Shown here: piece by piece, positions 34,200 to 45,063 of the stretch | Layout: every line of letters begins with the position of its first letter | Position numbering within the stretch: position 1 is the stretch's first letter | Assembly: GCA_019916065.1 (NCBI GenBank) | Contig: CM034241.1 | Coordinates: 20,041,541 to 20,105,540, forward strand | Direction of reading: 5' to 3' | Source of the DNA: Vitellaria paradoxa | Lineage: Eukaryota > Streptophyta > Magnoliopsida > Ericales > Sapotaceae | Length of the DNA: 64,000 bases | Notes under the pieces: generated by a model | What the model saw: the letters and a program-made list of their open reading frames with translations, nothing else | Told to the model about the DNA's origin: nothing | Databases searched by the model: none | Position numbers and translations under genes: made by a program

Positions 34200-35025
34200 T
34201 CCAGGATTAGCAATTTGTTGTACTTGTATCATATTTAGGTTTAGTGTCGATCTCCATTTTAACTTTGGTTTAAGTTTTGAAGTGTGAATCTAAGTCCTCT
34301 TTGTTTTTGAAAAAAAAAATATTTTTTTCAAATATCCAATTCTATGGTCTGGACCACAGTGTGCTATCTATGAAAAAAAAATAGGAGCCAAACCTTTTGT
34401 GGTCTGGACACCTAACAAGTGGTCTAGCCCTACGACCTTTTAAACAAGCCTTTCGACCATTTTAAACTTCAATTTCTTCAACTCATCTTCATCTCATTCG
34501 ATTCCACCTCACATTCTTGTGGATTTCTTCAAGTTTAAGCTTCCCCAAGGATTATTCATCAAAGTTTCACTCCAATTTCTTTACATAACGAGTCCAAGGT
34601 GAGTTTCTTCTCTATTTTTAACCCTAGATTGCCATTTTTACAAATTCCTTTGAACTTGAGTTCATGTTCAATTAGGGTTTTGATTTTCTTTAAAGTTCTA
34701 ATCCTATTTTAGATTTCAAACAATTGGTAGATGGAGATTGCTTGCTTTGAGTGAATTTCATTACACTCTCAATACCATCTACACCGTGGGTCAATGTCTT
34801 TCATCACTCGAGTCTGTAGGTCCACTGGACCCCAAATTCTTTTGTCAGCTTCTCACTTAATCAATTTCAAATGCTTCTTTAACAATGTATGTTTTAGAAT
34901 TTTTGCAAATGGACCCTTTTTGGTGGATGTTGTATTACCACCAGGACAAACACATGACCTATTCCTTTTAGTGTAATGTTTTCAATTGTTGTCAGTAGAA
35001 ATGGGCCACTGAATTTGTGTGGACA
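34200..35025 (+). other. Gap between pol and ORF3 in H2
   Basis: No supported coding frame. GGTCTGGACC-type motifs occur at about 34345-34435, matching the H1 cluster at 19015-19190. The end (GGGCCACTGAATTTGTGTGG) matches H1 next to its ORF3 and leads into D2. Confidence 0.6.
35021..35025. repeat. Target-site duplication GGACA, left copy (D2)
   Basis: Repeated at 37650-37654. H1 shows the uninterrupted site GTGTGGACATAG near 18301-18312 on the minus strand. Confidence 0.93.
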
Positions 35026-37649
35026 TGTAATACCTTGAATTTTCATGTTAATATAATTTGATGGTTTTAACATGTTTTGGGCATGTTAGTATGTTAATTA
35101 AGTGAGTTTAGTCATTAAAGATGACTTAGGGGTGTGAATTTTGGAAGAAATTGGCAAAATAGCTCAAAAGTCAATGTTTTAACTCGGGAGCACGCTGAGG
35201 GGCGCCTGTGGTTTTTGAGGGGCGCCCCTGGCTCTAGGATGGGCGCCCGTCGTTTTGAGGGGCACCCCACTTGTGCAGAAAATCAACAGTAAGTTGACCT
35301 CTACATTTTCTAGTCGAGACTTAACCCTATTGACACCTATACTAGCTAGAGGTGAGGGGAGACCTGAGGATTTCTATTTGGGGAATTAAAAATATTATTA
35401 TATATATATATATTAGATTGATTTGCTGCAAGAGAGAGAGACAGAAGTGGCTAAGGAAGAGAGAGGGTTCGGTTGAGAGCAAAAGAAGAGCAAAAGAAGA
35501 CCAAAGGAGGAACCGGTTGGGTTTTCAAAGGTAGCTCTTCCAAACCTTCATGGAATTCAAATTCCTTTTGCAAAGTTGAAATTAGGACCTTAAGAAACCT
35601 TCCTATGTTATTCATTTTTAGTTTTGATCAAGGAGGGAGAAGATTGGAGCCATCAAAGTTTGAGGGTTTGGAAGATCAAGACACCTTCATTTTTTATCTA
35701 TCTTTTTACCACTCAAGGTAGGGATTTCTAGTCTCATTTTAACATATATGAGATGTATTTGAGCTAGTAACACTTCTATGAAATTTATTTAAGATTTGGG
35801 AACCTTGGAAGTGGAGTTTGTGTGGATGAATGGTTGTGTGTTTATATATGTAAAGGTTGGACCAAGATTTTTTTGTATTGAAGAAATGAATGGATTAAAA
35901 TTTGTTTTGATGGACTTTTTGGAGTCTTTTAGGTCCTAGACAACCCAAGAAAATAAGGTATTAGATTAGATATTGGATTGGGTAAAGTTTGGAACTTAAA
36001 AACATGGCTTAGAGCTTGAACCAGAGCAGAATAACTTTTTGGACAATAGAAGGGCGCCTATGGGTTTTGGAGGGGCGCCCATGACCCTTGAGGGGTGCCC
36101 GTGATCTTTTGCGGGGTGCCCATGACCCCTCAGGGGCACCCATGAACTTTTGGTGGGGCGCCCACCGAGACTAGAACACTTTTCCTGATTTTTCTTAACT
36201 TGGCTTCCTACCTTAAGATTATGAAGGGGTTGGTAATATGTTTGTATGTGAGACTTTTATTTGATTAATTGTATGGATTTTAAAATGGAAATGAGCTTGT
36301 AAAAAGTGATTAAGGATTGATTATTTTAAACCTATGAGATTAAGCTTATAAAAGGGGAAAGCTTGCTACCATGAATGAAATGAATTGAAAGCCTACTATG
36401 AGACAAGAGTCCTAATCAAATAGAATTGTGAATATGCCTTAATGTAAATTCAATGTTGAAGTGTATGAACTTGTGATTGCATAAATGAATTGTGATTTGG
36501 CAAAAGGGAGCTCATGTTCATAACAATGAAAGATGTTAAATGTTTAATGATGCTTAATAAATGTTGTTATGTAATGAATCATGGGATGAACCGGAATGTG
36601 GATTTGCATGTGGAAAAGTATATGATGTTGAATTTGGACTTGTGAATGATGAGATGTCATGTGATGAATGATTGTTTGTGTGCGGGGGCCGTGGTGGGGT
36701 GCAGAAATAGGAAGGGTTTAGAGAGTATCCTCGGGTTGAGAGTCTCGAAACTTGCGCAGGGTTTGGTGTCAATGCCAGTGGGTTAGTAGCCCACAACATT
36801 GTGTGTGTTTTTGGCTCCTCGTGGCCCTAGACAGTGTTCCTAAACGACGACGTCGGTTTATCGTTTCCATTGGGTGTTGACCCATAAAAGACGATAATGT
36901 GTATACACCCAACCCCCGATGACTTATTTGGTTATGGTTGTGTAATGTGATGATGAATGGATGATGATGTGAATATGGTTATTTGATGGAATGATATTGA
37001 ATGAGGAAATAGTGTTGAAAGGTGAATGGAATCGAAGTTTGTATTGCAAAACATAAACATTAATCGAAATTGAAATTTTAAACTTTGACATTGTTGCTTG
37101 AGTATACATTTTCACCTAGTTTGGTTGATGGATATGATAATGTAATGTTATGAATATAGACAGTGTTAAAATGGATAACCTTATTTGGGATGCATTGTAT
37201 GGTTAGATTGCATACCATATATGTTTTCTTGAGACTTTGTGGGCACAAGTGGACCTGTGCTCACATCCCTACAGACTTTGATGCAGGTACAAGCAATATC
37301 AACCAAGTGGGCTAAGGGGTTTGGATTAGGAGGTTATGCATGAGCCCTACCAAGCTTATCAAAGCTCTTGGTCATCTAGTTTAAATTTCTTTTGGGAATT
37401 TTAATGTTGTACATTTATAAACTCTTTCGATTTGGTTGTAATGGCCTTAAGGCCTAAGTTATGTAATTTGGGAATGGTGTATATAGTTGGTGATTTGGCA
37501 ATAGTCAAGATTCAACTTATATTATTCTATCTTATGTCTTGGGCTCACTAGCTTATGTTGCGTTGCTTTGATTATGGGATTGGTTATATTAGTGCATGTT
37601 ATGTGTGTTTATCACTCACCCCTCGGGTCGGGAGATTCGGGGCATGACA
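35026..37649 (+). mobile_element. D2: solo LTR of the D family, upstream of H2 ORF3
   Basis: 2624 bp, TGTAATACC to GGGGCATGACA, no coding capacity. Two GGGCGCCC-rich clusters lie at 35203-35272 and 36050-36168; a TA-rich run (35400-35414) follows the first and may hold the TATA box. It shares with D1 and D3 the ACGACGTCGGTTTATC block (36845-36862) and the GGGCACAAGTGGACC-like block near the end. Confidence 0.88.
35203..36168 (+). promoter_or_regulatory. GGGCGCCC-type palindrome clusters in D2
   Basis: First cluster at 35203-35272 with four copies, second at 36050-36168 with six, as GGGCGCCC, GGGTGCCC or GGGCACCC. The same clusters occur in D1 (29528-29605, 30395-30495) and D3 (45235-45310, 46100-46240). 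The function is inference. Confidence 0.5.
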
Positions 37650-37710
37650 GGACATAGCAGATTGAGCATTTGATTAATTCAATAGATTTTCTGTGTGTTT
37701 TATAGCTATC

Positions 37711-38562
37711 ATGGCCCCAAGAGTGAAACGAAATGCTAATAATTAAGATCTACATCTTTTGCTAGAAATTAGTTTTGGAAGGAAGAAGCAGAGCATTAGT
37801 ATGATGATATATGGGGGTATAAACCTGTGGTAATCGATCATTTTTGGCAGATTGACCCTTTTAGGTGTGAGGAATTCATATTAGAGCAAAATTTTGAGGA
37901 GCGTCAGTGGCTTAACATTGCTAAGTTCCACTCCTACTGTGTGGTCGATGTAGTGAGGTAATTCTTTGCTAATGTCAAATAAGGTTCCATTATAAGAAGG
38001 AGGGGTAGAGAAAAGATTATTAGCTAGGTTCGAGGAGCTAAAATCACACTCATACCAGATGATTTTGCCCAAGTGTTTCAGTTACCTCGAGTCCCAACCT
38101 AGAGTTTACCCATCATAGCATTAGAGATTTTATTTGAAGATCAAAAGTGGACCGGGGAGTATAGGAAGCTAGTCTCCACACTTAAGGATAAGTATTGGGC
38201 ACTTCATCTAATTTCCTGCAGTAATCTATTGCCTCAGAATAGGAACTCCAACTGTAGCCCACTTAGAGCTCAATTGATCTATGCCAGTGGGACTAGGATG
38301 ACCATTGATTTGCCTTCATACATTTGGCACCGCATACACGTATGAGCACCTAATAGCCCTAGCTATTTTACTTTTAGGAGGGGCCCTTACAGAGATATTC
38401 AAAAGAAAAGGGGCCCACATTATTGATGACATGCCCTTAGCCTCGGGATTGCAGCCATTCAACATCACATCCTACTCCAAATCTCGAGGTCTTATCTCAA
38501 AGAAGAAAAAGAGGAATACAGAAGAAAATGTTGCAGAGGAGCCAAAGGAGGAAGAACAATAA
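37711..38562 (+). pseudogene. H2 ORF3
   Basis: ATG at 37711 (MAPRVKR), five bases after a pyrimidine-rich AG acceptor-like sequence. The frame is broken early, but later parts match H1 ORF3: PDDFAQVFQLPRVP, KYWALH, LLPQNRNSN, TYEHL, LLLGGALTEIFKRKGAHI and ITSYSKSRGLISKKK, ending in a Glu/Lys-rich tail and stop at 38560-38562. A TAG at 38025-38027 replaces the Trp TGG found in H1 (SWVRG). It is the same unknown protein as in H1, with no known enzymatic motif. Confidence 0.7.
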
Positions 38563-38726
38563 AAGGTCACTAATGCTGAGCTAGTCGCCTAGATTGGTGC
38601 CTTGGCTGAGTGGATTAGTCATCTGGAGTAGAATTAGGAGGATTACCATCAGCTCTTATTACATATTCATCAGACTTAGCAGACATAGGGTCATCTTCTT
38701 CAGAGCATCCTGGATCACATAAGCTC
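38563..38726 (+). other. H2 sequence downstream of the ORF3 stop
   Basis: Still related to the H1 ORF3 end near 5834-5950 (LLQSILDHI here, LLQTILDHI in H1) up to about 38720, so the first stop at 38560 is probably premature. After this a B-type LTR fragment takes over. Confidence 0.55.
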
Positions 38727-39239
38727 TTATTACGTAAGCGGAGGCTTTTAGAATTAGTTTCAGATTCACCCAGACATTGAATTGAACACCTAGTATGCAC
38801 GAGCATCAACTCGTAACTAGGCTTCGATTATAACACAGGTGAGCCAATTTCTCAAGAAAACCTCATGTTATGGTTTTAAGAAAATAGGTTCCAAATTACC
38901 GGGCCATTGAATCAAACACTTGGTATGCACGATTGGCCAATCGTAACCAAGCTATGATCATAACACAGGTGATTTGATTTCGTAAGAAAACCTAATTTGG
39001 GTTTTGGAAAATATATTTCTAATTCACCAGGACATTAAACCAAACACTTGGTGTGCACAAGTGAATACTTGTAACCAAGTTATAGTTATAACACAGGTGA
39101 GTTGATTTCAAAAGAACCCTAACTCACTGCGAAATTCCAATTAGAAATCAAAAATATATTTTATTGAAATAAAACCTTTTACGTTTGAGTTCACTAGAGT
39201 ACCACACCACCTTCAATGGCTTGAAGCCAAGAACCCTAG
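38727..39239 (-). repeat. B-type LTR fragment (minus-strand orientation)
   Basis: Aligns with 6770-7265 in element B, including the three-copy ~120-bp array. It begins abruptly in H2 sequence and is cut by the start of element C after CCTAG (39235-39239). Its other side is not in the window. Confidence 0.8.
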
Positions 39240-40850
39240 TGATTACACTTGAAAAGTGTAATTACAAACTTCACATTTTGATACACATTGATGCATTTAA
39301 GTAGTTAATCTTGAAGTTTTATCATTATTTTATCACTTATAACTTTTATTTTCTTAATTGCAGGGAAAAATGGTGAAATAATTGAGATTAGCAGCGATAA
39401 AAGAGGCTGCCGCGGAGAAAAAAAAGGTCCAAAGTTCAGGATAGTTGAAGTGGTGTGCAGTTGAAGTTCCAACTTGACACCCTGTCAGTATTTTGACCAT
39501 ATTTTTCACTCACAATTCAGCTTGACCTGATTCTTTTTGGGTTGGAAAGAAGACTCAAAGGGCTACAACTTTTATGTTTTAGCCAAAGCCTGAATCCATC
39601 ATCTTTGAGGCCAAAATCACATTGGAAGTCGAGGATAGAAAGCTGTCAGAAGAAAAAAAAAACAAAAAGTGAAACTTATACACTACCGTCCGAACACCCC
39701 ATTTTGGTGCCTGGACACTTGGGACACACAAGATGATGATTTTATTTCATTTTTAGGGTTTTTGAGCACTGTATATAAACATTTCATTAGCAGCCGTCTA
39801 GGGGAGTCTTTCATATACATTTTAATTTCTAGTTTCTTCAAAACTTTAGAATGTAGCTTAGGGTAGTTTTAGGATTGATTTCTTTGGTTTTGTTCATAGA
39901 TTTCATTTGGACATTGCTTCGAAGTATGGTACGTAAGTTTTATTTAATGAGTCTCATTTTCTTTTTGTTCTTGCTTTTTATTTACTGCTTTATCACTTTA
40001 TCCATGTTAGGCTAGGTTTTAATCTTGATTTAACCCATCAATGATGGGTGAAACCTTATTTGATGATTGGAAGTGATTGAATCCTCATATACAATGTAAA
40101 AATTGTATGTTAGGGTTCTTGTTTGTCTAGATTTATTTTCTAATGTTTTCAAAACCTTCGAAAACATATGTAGTTGATCATATTTCCTTGAAATCACTGA
40201 TAACTACATATGATTAGAATTTTCTTAATACTTTGAAAATATAAAAAAGGAATCTAGATTTATTTTTTGGTTTTCTTTTCCTTTTGGTTTTCAAAACATT
40301 CGAAAACTTATAACCTCGATCATATTTCCTTGGAATCCCTAATGACGTTACTTGATTGTAACTTTCTTCATATTTTGAAATCAGAGAAAAGAATTTTGGA
40401 CCAAAGAATGTTTTCAAGATGAAATCTTTCTGGTTTTATTTATCCTAAAAAAACGTGATTTTAAAACCATGCTTTGGAATTAACATTTTCACGTTGAAAT
40501 TTTTTCGATTTACTTTTTCCTAAACATGAGCTGTAAACTGAGATAATAGTCACATTTAATATGAGAATAAAGTGTTCGCCCAGATTTGTAGGTTAGATCA
40601 AGTCCTTTTCATTTTGAATATTTGCAATTTTATTTTATTTGTGAATTAGTTAAAAACCAATCAATCCAAACTCAAAACTTATTTTCTTTTCCTGTACTTA
40701 AAACTAAACAGTAGGTAGAAGAACTTAGAAAACCCTAGTGTTCAATCTCATCGTTCCCTGTGGATTCGACTTCGAACTCACCGAGTTAAAACTACACCGC
40801 ACACCCTTGCACTTGGGGGTTAGTTTAGATGCACTATTTAGAAGCAGTCA
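39240..40850 (+). repeat. 5' LTR of element C
   Basis: TGATTACACTTGAAAAGTG … AGCAGTCA, 1611 bp. The first ~90 bases align with the 3' LTR start at 44973-45063. Confidence 0.9.
39682..39779 (+). promoter_or_regulatory. Element C U3 promoter with TATA box
   Basis: TATATAAA at 39772-39779 in GCACTGTATATAAAC is a good TATA box. About 50-90 bases upstream (39682-39724) lie GTCCGAACACC and GGTGCCTGGACAC, an imperfect inverted pair, in the same relative place as the GC clusters of A, B, D and E. Confidence 0.6.
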
Positions 40851-40856
40851 AGTTTT

Positions 40857-40873
40857 TGGCACCGTTGCTGGGG
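40857..40873 (+). other. Primer-binding site of element C (tRNA-Asp type)
   Basis: TGGCACCGTTGCTGGGG, six bases after the LTR, differs from TGGCGCCGTTGCCGGGG at two positions. Confidence 0.88.
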
Positions 40874-40942
40874 AACTTAGTTTTGATTTATTAGGATAAC
40901 TCAAGGTTACTCTTCTACTGTTTCGTCAGAAAAAAAAAATTA

Positions 40943-42782
40943 ATGAACTTGGATTATTTTTCTTATAACTCTGGTTCACCCGATGCCACCCACCCACTCA
41001 TTAGTTATTTAGGCAGCATATATGGAATTGATTTTTTCCTACAAACCTTTTCTATGATACCTAAATTTTATGGACTCCAACATGAGGACCCCAAAGTTCA
41101 TTTAGAGCATTTTGAGTCAATTTGTTTCCATTGCACAAATGGTTACATGGATGACACATTTAAGTATAATTTTTTCCCGTTATCATTATCCGAAGTTGCC
41201 AATGACTAGTATCATGCCACTACTTGGTCCATTAATATTTGGGAAGAGTTACAAAATAATTTTATTGCAATTTTTCTCCCCAAATTTCAAAACTTCACCT
41301 TCCGCTTTCAAACTAGAAAATTTTGTTTCAAGAAGGGTGAAGTATTTTATAAATGCTGGGAGAGATATAAAAACCTTTTAGAAACTTTTCCAAATCATGG
41401 ACTAGAATTAGGGTACATTCTAAGTATATTCTATAATGCCCTACCGTGTGAGTTGCACCGAGAATTTGATAAAAGCTTGGGTAGGGAATTTCTTAACCTT
41501 ACTCTAGAAGAGGCATGGTCATATTTTGAATTTCTCTATGAACACACCAAGCCACGAGAAAAACTTGAAGCTAGTTTTGAACCTCATTCACTTGAAAGCC
41601 ACACGGATTCTTTCCCGCATACTCCTACTTCACTTGATTCACATGATCCATCCTTAAAAAGTGGAGTAAGTGTGGAGCCCAATTACTTAGATATTGCGTG
41701 TCCCAACCCCATTCTACTCACCAAGGGCCAGTCTGAGGAACCCTTAGATCATTGGCTTACTGAATCTAGCAATACACAAGTTGAGTCACTCTACAAGCAA
41801 ACTCAACATAGGGAAGAAGTTAACTTAAAAGTCAATTTTAGCGCACATGAGACTTCTACACATACTGACTCTACATTAGATGAATCATTGTTTGAGTCCA
41901 TAGTATGTCCTTATATTCGTCCACACACTGAAGCTGAAATTACTGAATCTAAGGCCTTTTTGTTTCTTACACAAAAAAATTCTAACTCAAAAACCTTAAA
42001 CTTTGAGTGGAGTGACTATTCTGATGATGGTTGGGATAGTGAAAGGAATGAGCCCTTTGACTTGTTCCCACCAGACTCTAACAAGCACAAGACTTCATTT
42101 GTTGAGAGTCTAGAGGATATGTAAACCAACACTACCAAAGAGCTTGAAACTCATCCCACCTTGATAACCCAAGTGCCCTTCAAAAGTCCTAATACTTATT
42201 CTGAAAGCTTTGATGCCATGGGTTCAAGGGAGTACACTTTTGAGCTAGTTAGTTTAGTTTCATCATGTTCTACCACACCAATTACTAAGACCACTACTGA
42301 TATATTTTTTTCTATTGGGGCTAGTACACATGATGATTTATTGGTTGAGACCCCTATAATTGAGTGGAGGCACGATTCTAATTATGGTTGGGTTCCTACT
42401 TTAGTCCTATAGGACTCTTAGGAGAGTAAATTTTTCTTTATCATCCTATGAGAGTTCGATAGATAGGCCTGAGAGTGAGAGTGGTGCACACCTCTCCTCT
42501 TCTGCCCTAACCCCAACTGAGAATCTTATTGAGGGAACTGAACATGTTTTAACCAAGACTGACCACACATATAGGGAAGTGGTGAAGACTAAGGACATAG
42601 TTTCAATTAACTTCTTAGGTGTTGAGGGGATACTAGAAAACACACAATCACATTCCATGTTCACATATGCATATGACTTTGGGCCATATTTGGGATTCAA
42701 CGATCCTTACAAGACCATGAATTCTCCAGTGTTCTCTACACTTGGCACACACTCATTTTTGGTACCTCTGGGACTCAAGTAG
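40943..42782 (+). pseudogene. gag plus conserved extra region of element C, nearly intact
   Basis: From the ATG at 40943 one frame runs to about 42412, interrupted only by TAG at 41207-41209 (Trp expected: NDWYH), TAA at 42122-42124 and TAG at 42410-42412; the gag core (SLGSIYGIDF, FFPLSLSEVAND, WERYKNLLETFPNHG, FLNLTLEEAWSYFEFLYEH) is followed by a long acidic, Ser/Thr/His-rich region. A frameshift near 42415-42425 then opens another frame to 42782 that matches the 162-codon region of element B. In total about 610 codons, far longer than gag alone, with no knuckle and no pol. The extra part has no domain I know. Conservation in B and C suggests it once worked, perhaps in packaging. Confidence 0.78.
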
Positions 42783-44972
42783 AATACTTCATTCCTAAAG
42801 CCATTTGTAAGGCTTGGGAGAGATTAGGAGTTGGATAGTATGTTTTTGCATTAACCCTTGTATATTAGTAGATTATATTTTTCTTTCTTTATTTTTTGAT
42901 TTATTGTTAGTTTAGCTTTTCTTTCATTTTTATTTTTATTTTGTCTTTCTACTAACTATTTTCTTCTTGTTTTATTTTTCTTTTATTTTTATCTTCTTTT
43001 AATTCTAACATATTGCTTGTATAGTTCTTTTGTTTTTCTTTAAAATAAGGAAGCTCTTGAGGTAATATCATTCATCTCCCTTTTATCTAAGTTGGGGGGA
43101 TGTATTGGGTGATGCCTTAAGTGGTTTGAATAATGGGTGCATGCTTGGTTTAATTTGTGCTTTGTTTTTATTTATACCTTTGTTGTTATTGTTTCATGCT
43201 CATCATCATGCTCGCTATTGCACACTATGGACCCACATATGCATCATGATTCTCACATTGAGGACAATGTGAATTTTAAGTTAGGGGGTAGGGGTTCGCA
43301 TGATGACCTTTTGTGCCAAAATTGTAAAATTTTAAACTTTTTGAGCATCTTTACACCTAAATACATGAATTTAGCACATTTGTACCAACATGTCAGCCCT
43401 TTTTGGTTTGGTTGATTGTGGAATTGAGTGAGAGAGTGATGAATGAGTTTTGTTCAAACTTTAATAGGAAACTTAGTTCAAATTGAGTGTGTTATGACCT
43501 TGTGCATTTTTTTTACTATCATAAAGAAGAGTTTATGTGCTTAGGAGTGGATTTTGTTTAACATTGGTTAATTGAGCATTCTTGGACTAGGTGGAGACTT
43601 ACACCCTAATCGTGAGCTTTTGAGCCTATTATTCTTTTCCTGAGGGGTTGCAAATAATCACAAATCCTTTGTTCTTCACTTTGGTTTTCAATGCACCAAT
43701 TGCATAACACACACTTGCATGAGTTTCACTTGGCACATTATGAGTTGTTGCAAGCTTTGAACGTGATGCTAGGCCCTCTTTGCTATTTTTGGGCCTCTTT
43801 ATCCTTCCATGATATGAAATTGCCCTAGGAACCAACTTGAAGCCTTTTCAATAAAGTGTATGATATATATATATCTATATATATATTTTCTTTGGTTCCC
43901 ACCTCATATATTATCCTTTAACCTTATTCACACACTTCAAGCCTTACCCTCACATGTCTTGGGTTGTAAAAGTGCCTTAATGTCAATGATGTGAATGTGG
44001 GTTAGGAATGGAAATGTTTTAAAGTATATTAGGAGGAAATATTGGGTGGAGAATCTAGCTGATGTATTTTCATTATTTCAAAAAAAAATAAGAAAAGAAA
44101 AGAAAAAAAAGTTTATCATTCCTTTTGCTTATGAAATTATGGGACTTGTACATTATTTGCAATATTTGCAATTGTCCCAAGGGTAGTTCGTAAGTTTGTG
44201 AATAAGCTTCTTGTTGGGATCCTTGTTAGGCTTTGGAAAGGAAATGGGTAGTTCAGGACTTGTGCGCACTTGAGCATCTTTATCCTAAGACATGTGCTTT
44301 GATTTCCATATCCTCCATTATTAACCATTACCCTTGGCCAAGTTACAACCAAAACAAAGACCTAGTGGATTCTAAGCAAGCAACTCTTGTATTGTGCATG
44401 TAGTGGTCTTATGTAGGTTGTGTGGTGTGATCTCTTACATATGCATTGGAACATGGTTTTGAGATATCCACTTTGAATTTCATTTCAATTCACTCACTTA
44501 TTTGTGGGGTTATGTGCAACTAGGTTAGCATTATATGCTAATAGGTATGTGTGAACCTTTGATGAGTGAATTCCTTTCAATGAGTGGTACCCCGTGAGCA
44601 TTTGAAGTCAAAACCTAGATCCGTTTATGCTCTTGCAACCTTGTTGAATGAATGAAACAATTTTGCATGCATGCTCTTTCTACTTTGATAGTCCATGCAT
44701 TTATGCTTAGCACTTGGGAATTACACATGATATTTAGGTTTTGTGACTTGTTGGGCTTGAGCTTGATTCAATTTTGATCTTGATCACTTTTTAACACTTT
44801 GAGACCATGCCATAGAATTTTGTGGGTAGATTCACTGCTAACCCTCACGAGACCTTACTTGTCCACTAAAGGGAACCTAGGGGTTTAAAGGGCTTGCTGC
44901 ATGCAGCTAAGTGTAGCCATGTTTCCAACGAAAAGAGAAATAGAATAGTAGCAACACTCAAGTTGGGGGGTG
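42783..44972 (+). other. 3' non-coding region and polypurine tract of element C
   Basis: No supported frame. It contains a T-rich run after the gag region, an A/G run at 44078-44112, and a G-rich tract (GTTGGGGGGTG) ending at 44972 next to the 3' LTR. Much of it is the single-copy equivalent of the sequence tripled in element B (for example GGCCAAGTTACAACC near 44335). Confidence 0.72.
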
Positions 44973-45063
44973 TGATTACATTTGAAAAGTGTAATTACAA
45001 ACTCTACATTTTGATACACATTGATGCATTTAAGTAGTTAATCTTGAAGTTTTATTACTTCTA
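44973..45063 (+). repeat. 3' LTR of element C, first 91 bases only
   Basis: TGATTACATTTGAAAAGTG onward matches 39240-39330, then stops where D3 begins at 45064. The rest of the LTR is absent from the window. Confidence 0.85.

Larger units (their letters stand above)
25513..38726 (+). mobile_element. H2: second Athila-type element of the H family, interrupted by two solo LTRs
   Basis: Plus strand: partial 5' LTR, primer-binding site, gag, protease, RT, RNase H, integrase, gap, ORF3. Coding motifs match H1 domain by domain. D1 (29356-31766) splits RT and D2 (35026-37649) lies 60 bases upstream of ORF3, each with a clean 5-bp duplication. The 3' end is lost where a B-type LTR fragment begins at about 38727. 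Many stops and frameshifts make it a dead copy. It lies head to head with H1. Confidence 0.88.
39240..45063 (+). mobile_element. C: Athila-type non-autonomous element, gag plus extra region, 3' LTR cut
   Basis: 5' LTR 39240-40850, primer-binding site, a single long broken gag-plus frame (40943-42782), a 2.2-kb non-coding 3' region, polypurine tract, and only the first 91 bases of the 3' LTR before D3 starts. No pol. Gag, the extra region and parts of the 3' region match element B; the LTR start matches H1. It is inserted in the B-type LTR fragment, so it is younger than that piece. Confidence 0.88.

Noticed and set aside
17702..38562. ORF3 as a host gene captured by H1
   Set aside because: It occurs at the same place in both H copies and shows element-like decay; it belongs to the element.
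41112..41381. Plus-strand frame of 89 codons in element C
   Set aside because: Off-frame with the gag reading frame 40943-42124, which has the family motifs.
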